In this document: positions 11,359 to 22,074 of the stretch, piece after piece
Numbering within the stretch: the stretch's first letter is position 1
Layout of the letters: every line of letters begins with the position of its first letter
NCBI GenBank assembly: GCA_905221605.1
Contig: CAJNDS010001180.1
Coordinates: 610,725 to 655,724, forward strand
DNA: 45,000 bases
Source: Symbiodinium natans
Taxonomy: Eukaryota > Sar > Dinophyceae > Suessiales > Symbiodiniaceae
Direction: 5' to 3'
Translations under genes and position numbers: made by a program
The notes under the pieces: generated by a model
The model's input: the letters and a program-made list of their open reading frames with translations, nothing else
The model's database searches: none
Told to the model about the DNA's origin: nothing

Positions 11359-11395
11359 CCCCCCCCCCCCCCCCCCCCAAAAAAAAAAAAAAAAA
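11359..11395. repeat. C20 followed directly by A17
   Basis: Twenty C then seventeen A without interruption. Confidence 0.85.
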
Positions 11396-11713
11396 CCGCT
11401 AAAAACCGACAAAGGTCACACATGTGGGTTGGTCACAGGTGCGGATCATTTGGAACCCTAAGCCCCTAAAACCCCCATCCCCTAAGCCCCCAAAGCCCCC
11501 AAACTCCTAAGCCACTAAAGCCCCGAAAGCCCCAACCCCTAACCCCCAAGCCCTTAAAGCCTCAACTCTGCACACCTCAAGTTATCCTCCCCTAGTTACT
11601 ATAGACACTTCGGCCGATGCTCTGCCCACTTTGGGGCACTTGCGGGTTCTGCGCGAGTGCACTGCTTGGTGGCACTGGGGAGCCCTCAGGATTTTAGGGT
11701 TCGGGTTTAGGGC

Positions 11714-11786
11714 TGCATGGGTTACATGGGTTGCATTGGGTTGCATTGGGTTACATGGGTTACATGGGTTACATGGATTACATGCA
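11714..11786. repeat. tandem GGGTTACAT / GGGTTGCATT minisatellite
   Basis: Six or seven 9-10 bp units (gggttacat, gggttgcatt), probably derived from telomere-like sequence that precedes it (gggtttaggg at 11704). Confidence 0.75.
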
Positions 11787-13399
11787 TCACGTTTAGGGAA
11801 GCTTCAACGGTTTAGGGTTTTGAGTTTGGGGCTTGTGGCTTTGGAAGAACAGCTGACCTCTTCAAATCCTGTGTGTTTCCCCTGTATGAGCTACCCAAAA
11901 TACCCCCATTCCAGCAAACAGGCTTCGATTTTGCACAGTCTATGGCGGGGGAGGGGCGTTCTCTGTCCGGTGGGGTCCTTTGCGTGGCCCGTTCAAGGAG
12001 GGGCTCCATGAATCAAGCCGGCCATAAGGGGACCTTTTGCAGGGTGCAGATGTTCAGGGCTGGGCGTCACAGCAGGTTTCAGGTCAAGGGCAGAAAGGTG
12101 TGTAGACTGTGAGCCTAAGCCCTGAGTTTTTTCAATTCCTCGAGTGAGGATCAGCCTCGATCCTAGACTAGTCTTGGGGCATCGATGGGAACTGTGTTAC
12201 CAGCTTGTCTGCACTTGGCAGAGCCATGTCTCACCTGCGCGTCGGCATGGTCGGTGAGCAAAGCGCGGTTTTGGCTCTCGGGTGTTGGGGCCGAACCAGG
12301 CGAGGTGCGACTTGCGGGACGTGTAGTACCTGGGTGTAGAGAGGACTCTCGAGGATGAAGTTGTGCAGAGCTGAGTTTAGGGTTAAGGGCATAGGGTTTG
12401 CAGGGTTGAGCCCTAAAGGTCTAGGCAGCCTCAAGCACCACCCCCCACCCCGTGGCCACGCAACAACCTTTTCAAGGGCAGTCCTGACCAACAGAGCTCA
12501 AAGGAGCATCCCTCATTCGTTTTTTTGTCCATTCTTGACCCATCAGCCATATTTTGGCTTGCAGAGCTGTCAGGATCATCTCTGAAATGCGCATGAACAC
12601 TTGGCAGTTGCTGGGCAGCAGGCTTCAGTTTGGAGCAACAAGCAACATACACCGTGATAGGGGCATCCCAGTAGTTACCACCTTAAACAGCTGAGAGGAA
12701 CGGTAGCATGTCGAGTTTGCAACATCTCGTGGAGTAGAGTCTATCTGAATCCTCAACTTTAGCTTGATCGCAACCCCCCCCCCCTTAAACAATCACTTGA
12801 TGCAAGTTAAGTTGCATGGCTTGCTAGGGTAACTGTGCACCGAGCCGCCAACCAACGCGCACCGGTACAATGCAACACCAACGCACACTTGCTGGGCTTG
12901 AATCGGCGGTCACTGTAGCTGTGAGCCGATGTCGATGCTATGCACAGGAGTCCCATGCAAGTTGCTCATGGTTACGCTTGACAAAGGCATAGTCATGTTT
13001 GGAAGCTCACTGATGATACACAGCAGAGTGTTTTAAGCAGGAGATCCATGCGAGATGGCTGGCCAATGCGTGCAGACTGCTTTGAAGGCAGGCAGTGGCG
13101 ACATCTTTGTGGCTTGTCTTCTAGTGATATTATGCTTCCTATAAGTGCAAGACATTCAGCTTATCTGACCCCAAGCTTCGCTGCAAGATGTGGCTTAAAC
13201 TCAGTGGACGGGCTTGCGAGATTCAGAGCTGTTGACGTCGGAGGCGGTTTGTTGCTGGGCAAATGGTGGGCGATTGGCAGCAAGATCGCGCCACAGCTGC
13301 AGATGGCGGTAGCACAGTCTTGCACAGACTCTAGACTTGCAATGTGCCTAAGCTCTGTTTCTAACTGACAATACAAACAGTTTTGACTGAGGAGCCTAG

Positions 13400-14080
13400 T
13401 GCGCGTTGGTGCCAGTCTCCCAAAGAAGGAGGAGAGGTGGTCGTGCAAACGTTGCGAGTTTCGATGTAGTGGATGCCTCGCTGCAGAGGAAGCGGATGTC
13501 GAGTTCGGGCCGTTCTTGAAGGCTTTCTATTTGCCATGTATTTGCCATGCCTGCTCATGGGTGGCTCTTTTTTGCACTCGGGCAGGCTACGCCAGTCAAG
13601 TCGGAGACTCTTCGCGGGTCTTCTTCTGTCTTCTGTGCCTCTGCATTGCCATCAATGTGCCCTAGAAAACGCTGAGGTTGGGGAACGAGGAGGAGGAGGA
13701 GGCTGCGTCGGTCAAGGCCAGCTTCGGGACTCTTTTCGCTGAGCTTTCCGAGTGTTTTGCCGACGCCTCCCAGGCGGCAAGCCATGCTCCGGAGCGACGT
13801 CCGAGGACAAAAATGTTGCTTTGACATGCTGTGCCTTGCTGTCGGGCTACTGGATGCAATGTTCACAGCGGGATTTCTGCAGACTGTCCCTGGCATCCAC
13901 GGCAACTCCCGAAGCGGACTCAGAGGAGCGGGACGGGAGCTAATGCATTTCTCGCCTGAGTTGTGCTCTGTTTTGGTGTGCCGTTGTGTACCATCACGAG
14001 ACTCGTTGGTTCAGGCTGTTGACAATGCTATGGACTCAGATGACGAAGCCGACGCCTTGGTTGCATCTGTGTGGAAATAG
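13400..14080 (+). CDS. probable exon cluster of an unrecognised gene
   Basis: Several + frames have coding character and plausible splice signals. One (about 13675-13790) encodes an acidic helix-forming peptide with EEEEEAASVKASFGTLFAEL. Another, after ggatttctgcag near 13880, reads LSLASTATPEADSEERDGS before a stop. A third ends in QAVDNAMDSDDEADALVASV at about 14070. They lie in different frames, so one or more introns or frameshifts must separate them. I could not order them into one transcript and recognise no domain. Confidence 0.3.
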
Positions 14081-14496
14081 CACGTGTCCGGAAGCTGCTC
14101 GGAGAGGAATACCCTAGTGCCCTCATTCTTTCATACCCTCATACGCTGATAAGCTGATACCCTGATACCTCTAAACCCGAAAGGGGGGGGGAGGGAGGCA
14201 TGTGCGCCATTGCCGGGCAGGCTTTGCATGCCTCTCCTGGCGACGAGGCCTCCCTCGGCTTTGCCGCCGAGCAGGCACGGCGATGTCTCCGAAACGCATT
14301 GTTTTTTGGCCCAAGATATAGTCTTCATAATTCGGTATTCTGATCAGATCAGAACATAGCGGAACGTCCGCGCAGGATCCATATGGATACTGGTATGCTC
14401 CGGCCAGCGTCCAAGCTGGCTCTGGCCTGCCCTCCAGTATTCAAGAACTCCATGCGCCAAGGTCCCGCTGGAGCCAGGTTCCCTTCCGCAGGACAC

Positions 14497-14540
14497 CCTC
14501 AAACCTAAACCCGAAACCCTAAACCGCCCTAAACCCTAAA
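14497..14540. repeat. short CCCTAAA tract (minus-strand telomere motif)
   Basis: Imperfect aaaccctaaacc units. Confidence 0.7.
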
Positions 14541-15595
14541 TCCACTTGCTGGGGGAGAGGAAGCCCCAGTTTGGAAGGCAGCTTTAGTTCGCATCCCGAC
14601 GACAAACGGTGATTTATGCTTTCGCCGCTGTTGGGGGCCACACTGTGCCTTCTGCCTGCAGATGCTTTGTTTCGGCTTCTGATCCTTGGATGCGTCCTTG
14701 GGTTTTTTAACTCTCCGATTGGTCACCAACAGAACCCGCGTGCAGCCGTGCAGGAGGTAGAGCTTTGGCAAGGCGATGGTGCTCAGGCGAGACACCGAGC
14801 CCTGAGAAGACCAGGTAGTGTGTGTGTGTGCGCGGACGCGCGACCCGCGCCGAGGTCTCAATGGATTGCTTCCACGCAGAGGGCGAGGCCAGCTGCCGCA
14901 GCGAGATGAGGAATGTCTGATGAACCCTGAGCCTGGAATGTCCAGCGTAGAGGCGAAGCTTACTCTTGGCTCATGTGAGAGAACGGAAACCATCAGCTTC
15001 AGCAGGCCCACGAGACGGCGGCCAAAGGGCTCTCGCTCATGCCCTTCTCTGGGCCTCGGTCCCAGTACAGGGGTGCGTAACCTGTCTGTCTTACTGCTGT
15101 CATGATTCAGAAGGAGGGGGAAAGAATGGACGATGCTCGTATCGTTCATATGGTGTTGCTTGCAGTAGCATCCCCTAGTCCTTCCCTGCAGCATGATGCC
15201 AGGTTCATCCAGAGGCTGGCGCCGTACCTCACGGCCGGGCTTGCACGCTAAGCTGCTGAGCTCAGATTCTGGGCCTTCCGAGGTTCCGGACTACACGGGC
15301 CTCCGGTCTACGTGCAGCAGCGTCCAGGGAACCCTGCACACCAAGGTGCCGCTGTTGCGTGTTGAGTTGTTCTGCATGCCCAAACTCTTCGATGCTGATA
15401 GCACTGTGGCGACTGGCTTGTACGACACGCGCCACGGCAACATGAATAAAGCGGCGGAACTGCACACTGAGTACATGTTCCCACAACATCAAGAGTTTAA
15501 ACCTGTCTTCTCGACAATGCGTTCCTGTCTGGGACAAAATGTCACAGGATGCGCTTGCGACACTTTCAAGCAAGGTTGTTGACGGTCTCTCACAG

Positions 15596-15755
15596 CGTGT
15601 CGGATAGCCAAAAGCAGCGTATCAAAAGGGTTTGCGTACGTGCAGTGAGGGGCCTTGCTGAGCCCCTATTCAGGGCCTGTAACCCGCGGAGGGTGGTCCG
15701 AAGTCTCTTGAAACTCTATCTTGATGCATTTGAAAACTCTGAGGCCCCGGTGCAA
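15596..15755 (+). CDS. candidate helical exon (ARM/HEAT-like gene, upstream part)
   Basis: It begins after gacggtctctcacag and ends at a consensus donor, CAA|GTAAGA. The frame encodes a basic then amphipathic peptide with VRAVRGLAEPLFRACNP and VVRSLLKLYLDAFENSEAPV. Alternating Leu/Val and charged residues suggest paired helices as in armadillo or HEAT repeats. It lies ~0.5 kb upstream of the larger helical exon at 16264, and both read on the + strand, so they may belong to one gene. The phases do not join directly (phase 0 donor, phase 2 acceptor), so at least one exon between them would be needed. Confidence 0.35.
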
Positions 15756-16263
15756 GTAAGAGCATGTGAGACCCATGGGCCTGAACCTTGCCTTAGGCGC
15801 TGCTCTCGCACCTGGTGTACCTGATGCAGCCTGAGAGGCAGGGAGAAGAATGCCCATCTCAAAGGGACCCCATTTCTGTTCGCCCCTCCCCCTTCGCCTC
15901 TCGGTAAGAACGCCATCTAGCAGATGAAGTTCAGGAATGCGCGAGAGAGCGGATCGGGCCAATGTGATTTTTTCTCGCTTCGGTGAATGGGGGCATTGGG
16001 GTATATTGGGGCAATTGGGGTGTGAGGCCAGACGTTTTTGCTGCCACTGGCCAGTGGTGCAACTCGAACTGCAGCGAACAGTTCTGGGAGAGCCTCGAGG
16101 AAGGCCCACGGCTACGGGCAGGCAAAGCAGGCCCGGGGGGGTGAGCTGGGTGAGCTATACATAAGCAAGCTATAGGCAGCCTGCAGAGCAGTTCCAGGGG
16201 AAGGAAGTCCCGCGCGTTAGAGAGCAGAGGCGTGTTCTGTGCAGGCCTTTGGATCTTCTTCAG

Positions 16264-16864
16264 GGCCATGACCCGGTGGCGGAAGCGGGACCCTGCAGCA
16301 ATGGTGCCGGTGGCCAAGAGCATGAGAGCACACTGCCACCACGAGCAGCCCGACATCGCAAGGAGTTCCCAGCGGATTTTGGCTGTTTGCGCTGGATGCC
16401 TTTTCTCGATCCGCGGCCGGGGTGCCGGGGTGAAGGGAGTGCGACACCTCTTTGCCAGAGACGTTCTACACTGGCTACAACACGGGGACGCCAACATCCG
16501 CATGGAAATTTGCTGTGAACTCGCCAGGTGCGGCCCCGACTTACTCGGAAGGTTCAACAAAGCTTGTGCTGCCGGTCTCCTGGACGCTTGCAGACCCCCG
16601 AACGATGCCGCTCTCCGCCGCAGTGCAAGGAAAGCCCTCAGAGTCTTCGTGGAAAACGACGCAGCACTGCACCCCTTCGTGCGGCCGCAGCTCCACCAGC
16701 TCACTTGGGACCCATGGTTGATCCAAGATCGAGACGAGAGGCTTGAACTCTGCCAAATCGAAACCTACATCGACTTCTGCAACCTTGGGAAATTCCTGTG
16801 GCAGGCTCTGGAGATGGGCCGAATGTGCCTGGTGACAAGCCAAAGCCACATCCTCACGGCATGA
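16264..16864 (+). CDS. probable ARM/HEAT-like helical protein exon
   Basis: After ctttggatcttcttcag a frame runs open for about 200 codons to TGA (16862-16864). Helical segments include VPVAKSMRAHCHHEQPDIAR, VLHWLQHGDANIRMEICCEL, and ALRRSARKALRVFVENDAAL. Spacing and composition (Ala/Leu/Arg helices with Asn/Asp turns) resemble armadillo or HEAT repeats, which act as protein-binding scaffolds; this is a pattern judgement, not a match I can verify. The opposite strand is also open for 257 codons (16704-15931) but is Ser/Arg/Pro-rich and looks like a shadow. The true end may be an internal donor before the stop. Confidence 0.45.
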
Positions 16865-18396
16865 CCCAGCTCCACGTCCGTGCCTGCTCCACTGAAGCTT
16901 GCGTCGCGTGTGACCAGGTATTGTACATTACAGGGGGCAAGTGCCAGCGAGGGCCGCGTCACTACTGACCCTGGGACCGCGCTCAGGCCCAGAACGCGAA
17001 CTGAACCCTCCCAACTCCAGAGCTTCCGAGTGGCAGTCGGCAACACTGTCAATCGCATCACCAGAAACACTGAGGAGATGTGTAGAGCTTCGGGCTTCAA
17101 TGCAAAACGCGCTTGCGGATAGCTAGGTTCAAGGCAGTATTCTGCAAGGTGGCAGTCGTTTGATGTGACCATGGTTTGATCGTTTGACCCCATCATCGAG
17201 CAAAGTATGGTGACATATATGGCAGGCGTACTTCAGCCCCGAAACTGATGCGACTTAACTGGCCCGCTGTATCTGTAAGCTGTATATGAACACCACTTTC
17301 AAGGCACAGGTGTTGAGTGCTCGCAGTTCTATTTAATCTTGAAGTCTGGAGGCTGACAAACCTTGTAAGCTCGGTGAACCCAACTCCTGCACCTCTCCAA
17401 GCCCTCCTGAACTGAGTAAACCCCCTAAATGTGCCCCTGCGTGAGCCGAGACAGAGCTTGTGGTTCCGCTTCTACTCGCTCGTGCCTTCGCTATGCAGGC
17501 GTTTGGCTCATCTCCCAAAGTTTCCCCACGGCGCCATGATGTTTCCGGAGCCGGAAGAGGAGAGCTTGCCCTTTCTCGTCGTTGCAAAACCATGCTCACG
17601 TGATCCGCTGGCAACTCTAGGAGCCATGTGCTACTGTGCCAATGAGTCCAATGAGCATATGTGGGATACCAAGCCGCCAAGGAAATGAATGAGGCCCACA
17701 AAGTTTTCCGAGATCTATTCCCAAGGTCAGCGATGTCAGATCTTTGTTGCCCAGGCTCCGGTGCCATCGCGCAGACTGCCCTATCCACTTTGCGCATTTT
17801 CGATGAGCAGGTCGGCAGCCCCTATGTAAGGTACACCGCCTGGGAACTCCCCTCCTGAAACCCCAGAACACCTGTAGGCTGTTCTTTGTCAAACTGAGTT
17901 TAGCACGTTTCAGGCCCAACCTCAAGCCCTAAACTCGTTGGGGTTGACTAGGCGTTTGGCAGCGGTTCATTGCCGGCGCCATGAAACGTGCCAGAAGCGT
18001 TAAGCCCTTGGCCCTCGGGTTTGGGGCTTGGGGTTTAGGGTTGCTAAGTCTGCTTCGTAATCCGCTGCTCCTAAAGAATGCCAGGCATGTCGAATGCTGT
18101 CCCTTCAAGCTGGCTTGTGGCCAGGTCTTCTACGAATAAAGGACCCACCAGCGCACAGTGGTCTGCGTACGCCCGTCAGGGCGACACATGCATTCACGCA
18201 CACGCATGGAACAAATGGCAGCAGGCGTCATTTGCGCCCGCGGAAATCAGCTCCGAGGGCAAGCCCTCACCCGACTTGGCGTCATAATGTTGCCGGCCCT
18301 AGGGTGGAGGTGTCTGCCAGGGGGTGGGGGTTCCAGGGGCAGTTTTATGATGGACCCTTCGTAATATGATGTGTTCGAAGCCCTGAACCCCGAAAA

Positions 18397-18398
18397 GG

Positions 18399-18429
<31 letters not shown>

Positions 18430-18430
18430 C
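18397..18430. repeat. TATATG microsatellite
   Basis: Five gtatat-type hexamers. Confidence 0.85.
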
Positions 18431-18602
18431 CGGTGGCAAGATTTTCAGGGATGTGACAGGGGCTTTCACGCACCCTCATGCAGATAAGTTTCTGCAGCCG
18501 ATGGTCCCATCTACACAAGAAGGATGCCAGCGGCGAAGACGATGGCAAGATTTGTCCACAAAAAGTGAAAGCCAACACAAAATCACCCAACGCAACACAC
18601 AT

Positions 18603-18662
18603 GTTTTTTTGTTTGTTGTTTGTTGTTTGTTTGTTTTTTGTTTGTTTTTGTTTTTTGTCTTT
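18603..18662. repeat. GTTT / poly-T microsatellite
   Basis: An imperfect run of tttg, tttgttg and longer T units. Confidence 0.85.
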
Positions 18663-19419
18663 TGGTGTAACTTGTACTTCTTCCACATCCAAAACGGTGT
18701 TGATTAATGGTACTTCTCCCCTTCCTCATATCCAAAGCAGATTCGTAGTATCTTCCATGCCCACATGCCACTATCAAAGACGCTTGAATATCATAAAATG
18801 ACGAAGTCGCATGTGAAAGGCAGACAACCTGCCAAGAGGTATATGGAGGAAGTGCACGGTGACGGAGCAGATGAGCTGCGATGTAGGGCGAAAGGGCACC
18901 GAAGCCGAATGTCGAAGAACACACAAGGCATTGAAATAACTTGGAAAGTCATGGAAAGGCCATGGAAAGGCTGGAAAGAACGGTAACAGGCAGGCCGCGG
19001 CAGCAAATTGCATGTACTTCTTCCCCTGTCCCACATCCACCACAGCGCGGAAGCTTGCGAAACGCACCACAGCGCGGAAGGTTGCGAACCCCGTTCTGTA
19101 ACGAAAAGACGCCCAGACCCCCTGCGGAGGCTCAACGCCATCATTCTGAATGCAGCAAAGTGTGAGTTAAGGTGTGCTGTGATCTCCACAGAGAGTGCTG
19201 TTGCTTCCTGTTATGGCCAGGCTGTCCCAGTGGCACTTCACCTTCTGTGAGATTCTGGCGCGCCGGTGTCCGGGCCCTTGTGCAAGGCGCCTTGAGGTTC
19301 GTCTTTAGCGGCTCGACACTGATGTCATAGTTCTTCGTGTCTGGTTGCAGTGACCGCAGTGCTTGATTGCAGGCTTGATTGCAGGGCTGACAGTGCTGTT
19401 GTGCTCGTACCGAACACCC

Positions 19420-19978
19420 ATGGCTGCACCAACACGCGCCCTCTGTCTGCTGCTGCTGGCCTGCAAGCTGCCATGCGCCGCGTGCGCGGAAGCAGATTTC
19501 CCGGAAGCTCTGCCTGACACATGCCTTCTGCAGGGCAGCCGCCTTCTCGTGTCCAATCACGGAGACAGTGATGGGATCATTGATAAGGCCAAAGACATCG
19601 GAAAAAAAGCGGTCGACACAGTCAAGAAGGCTGCTGAGAAAATCAAGAATGCACTGAAGAAGCTGAAGCCCCCAGCTCTCGAAGAAGTGAAGGACAAACT
19701 CAAGGATATTTCCCGCGAGCAAATCCGCAAGCTCGAGAAGCAAGGGCAAGAGCTTCAAGAGCAAGTCGCCAAAGAAGCCTTGAAAGTAGCCGACGATGCC
19801 ATGACACGTGCCGAATTTATGGCTGCGCGGGCCTCAGCCTTTCAAAAACTGGCTGAGAGCGCAGCGGCCGCCATCAGTGAAGAGGTCGACGGCGCCTTTG
19901 AGCTCAAGTGTGACTTCTTAGCACGAGCCTCAGAGGAGGTCCTCAAGAAGATGACGAGCCTAATTCCCCATGGGAATT

Positions 19979-20028
<50 letters not shown>

Positions 20029-20474
20029 GTTTGTATAAAACCCAAGAGGATATTACTTTTACTAAGGTTCTAAGGGGGAGTATAGGAGCTGGTTCACGGA
20101 CGGCGTGGTCGACAAGCAGACTTGCAAGCAGATGAAGAAGGACGCAAGGGCTATGTGTCAAGAGGTCAGGCTCTTCCCCAAGGAGGATCTGCTTGTCGAT
20201 GCCAGGCCAATTTTTCGCAGAGCGTTGCTTTGTAGGGGGTTCCATAGTACACATGTGTACGCAGTGACAACCAAACGAGTCACAGCATGGCTGCTTCAGC
20301 TCTGAAATCCGTCTTGCGGCCTTTCGATTTTCCACGTATTGGATGGTCAAGGATCTGTGCGTGAATGGAACCGTGACTACCATCGAGTGGACCTGCGACT
20401 CAGTCAACGATGTATTCAGCCAGACGGCGGAAGACATCAGCAAGAACATGGGCATTGTCAGTTTGGGATGCTGA
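19420..20474 (+). CDS. secreted Lys/Ala-rich helical protein, array copy 1
   Basis: ATG at 19420 opens with a signal peptide (MAAPTRALCLLLLACKLPC), then EADFPEALPDTCLLQ and a long Lys/Glu/Ala helix likely to form a coiled coil. A conserved segment FELKCDFLARASEEVLKKM follows. Exon 1 runs to 19955. A 130-nt intron (19956-20085) created by an introner follows, then exon 2 from 20086 (SWFTDGVVDKQTCKQMKKDA), and the last exon (about 20352-20474) DLCVNGTVTTIEWTCDSVND ending LGC-stop. The donor of the second intron, somewhere near 20180-20230, is unresolved. An earlier in-frame ATG (19363) is less likely because MAAPT gives the better signal peptide. The upstream DNA has tandem cttgattgcag acceptor-like words, possible trans-splice sites. 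Conserved Cys residues suggest disulfides. Family and role unknown. Confidence 0.75.
19960..20085 (+). mobile_element. introner copy 1 (MITE-like, 126 bp) inside array copy 1
   Basis: It starts CTAATTCCCCATGGGAATT and ends AAGGTTCTAAGGGGGAGTATAG. It is flanked by an exact GAGC duplication (19956-19959 and 20086-20089). Array copies 2 and 3 have a single GAGC at the same codon (near 21325 and 22535), which shows the empty site. Removing the first GAGC plus the element leaves ATG ACG AGC TGG, exactly as in the paralogues. The intron would be GA-AG; GA donors are known in dinoflagellates. A run of 42 T (19980-20021) expands this copy relative to the other two. Confidence 0.9.
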
Positions 20475-20699
20475 CGTCATGGACAGAGCGTTTTTCTCAC
20501 CTACGTATACTCTTTTTGTGCTTCAGAGTCGCATGGCAATCGCCTGCCCACTTTCATTGATTCACGCAGACTGATTGAGAGATCATGGATTCATTTCAGA
20601 TGCGCATGACCTGCGGACTTGCCCCGAAAAAGGGACGCGAGTCTGTAGGACTCAGCACTGGCATCTTTTGTGTGTGTGTGTGCGTTGCTGTGGTTTTTT

Positions 20700-20701
20700 A
20701 G
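20700..20701 (+). promoter_or_regulatory. possible trans-splice acceptor, copy 2
   Basis: The AG of gctgtggttttttag lies 165 bp before the copy 2 start codon and is conserved in copy 3 (21909-21910). A T-rich tract with AG upstream of a start codon fits spliced-leader addition in dinoflagellates, but this is inference. Confidence 0.35.
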
Positions 20702-20865
20702 GCTTCTTTGCCGGCGTGTCATTCCCTCGTGTCGCGCTGCTGGTGCACACTCAGCGCAAGCATGCCGGCAATGACTTCAGCTCTTTCTTGCACCAAACCG
20801 TGACTGTTGAACGTTCTAGCCCGGGGCCCAGATCGCCTTCTCCTGCGTGCAGCGTGCAGAGCGCC

Positions 20866-21675
20866 ATGGCTGTTGCGACGTGTGGGCTCATCGTGCTGCT
20901 GAGCTTCTCCACAAAGTTGGCGGTTGCCACTTGTGCCGAGCCAGATAGCCCGGAAGCCCTGCTCCACACCTGCTTTCTGCAGGAGGGCAGGGCCCTTCTG
21001 TCCAACCGTGCGGACCGTGCTGCATCCGACATCAGCCCTAAAGAGATCATCAAGGAGATGACCAAGCCCATTAGGGCAGCAGGCAAGGAGATCAAGAAAG
21101 GCACAAGGAGGCGGCTGAGACCGTGGTCGAGAAAGCGACGTTGGCGGCCGAATCTGCGCAGAACGCGGCAGAGAAATCAGCCTCCAGCGCCCAGAAAGCT
21201 GCCCAGAAGGCAGCAAAGCTTGCCAAGAATGCGGGCAAGGAGGTCCAGGAACAGATTGACAGTGCCTTTGAGCTCAAGTGTGATTTCTTGGAAAGGTCTG
21301 CGAAGGAGCTCCTGAAGAAGATGACGAGCTGGTTCACGGACGGCATGATCGACAAGAAGACTTGCACGCAGATGAAGAAGGATGCAAGGGCTATGTGCGA
21401 AGAGGTCAGGCTATCCCCCAAGGAGGATGCTCTTGTCGACGCCAGGCCAATTTGGGAAGAGCGTTTGCTGTGTAGTGTTAGAGGTTAGAGGCGTAGCGAT
21501 GCCCTTGTGCCTCCTTTCGATCTTGCACGTGTTGGGTAGTCAAGTAGTCAAGGATCTGTGCGTGAATGGAACCGTGACTACCATCGAGTGGACCTGCGAT
21601 TCAGTCAACGATGTGTTCAGCCAGACGGCGGAAGACATCAGCAAGAACATGGGCATTGTCAGTTTGGGATGCTGA
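20866..21675 (+). pseudogene. secreted Lys/Ala-rich helical protein, array copy 2 (frameshifted)
   Basis: Nearly identical to copy 3. ATG at 20866 gives the signal peptide MAVATCGLIVLLSFSTK. At about 21103 one T is missing relative to copy 3 (ggcacaag against ggcatcaag), which shifts the frame within the Lys-rich helix and leads to a stop at 21315. The original frame resumes from 21123 through FELKCDFLERSAKELLKKM and SWFTDGMIDKKTCTQMKKDA. The last exon (21553-21675) is intact. Because everything else is almost perfectly preserved, the gene was disabled very recently, or the base is an assembly error; the position is not a homopolymer. The GAGC site is uninterrupted. Confidence 0.65.
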
Positions 21676-22074
21676 CGTCATGGACAGAGCATTTTTCTCA
21701 CCTGCGTATACTCTTCGTGCTTCAGAGTCGCATGGCAATCGCCTGCCCACTTTCATTGATTCACGCAGACTAGTACTGATTGAGAGATCATGGATTCATT
21801 TCAGATGCGCATGACCTGCGGACTTACCCCGAAAAAGGGACGCGAGTCTGTAGGACTCAGCACTGGCATCTTTTGTGTGTGTGTGTGTGTGCGTTGCTGT
21901 GGTTTTTTAGGCTTCTTTGCCGGCGTGTCATTCCCTCGTGTCGCGCTGCTGGTGCACACTCAGCGCAAGCATGCCGGCAATGACTTCAGCTCTTTCTTGC
22001 ACCAAACCGTGACTGTTGAACGTTCTAGCCCGGGGCCCAGATCGCCTTCTCCTGCGTGCAGCGTGCAGAGCGCC

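Larger units (their letters stand above)
10600..13040. other. no supported gene; C20-A17 tract and small repeats
   Basis: Holds an unusual C20 run joined directly to an A17 run (11359-11395), decayed CCCTAAA-like DNA (11455-11560), a tandem GGGTTACAT/GGGTTGCAT array (11714-11786) and a C run near 12774. A possible small frame starts near 12227 (MSHLRVGMVGEQ) but is too short to call. Confidence 0.45.
16870..19360. other. no supported gene
   Basis: Contains competing frames of 60-150 codons at 17333-17860, a short TTTAGGG-like stretch near 18020-18040, a TATATG microsatellite (18397-18430) and a T/GTTT-rich tract (18603-18662). Nothing recognisable. Confidence 0.4.

Noticed and set aside
14529-15194. 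221-codon minus-strand frame
   Set aside because: Biased composition with no recognisable motif; the + strand has several competing short frames there. Undecided, so not called.
15931-16704. 257-codon minus-strand frame
   Set aside because: Ser/Arg/Pro-rich and opposite to the helical ARM/HEAT-like + frame; no better splice or start context.
19980-20073. Poly-Phe C-terminus of array copy 1 when read through the T42 run
   Set aside because: The T run lies inside the introner; the spliced product continues into SWFTDG as in the paralogues.
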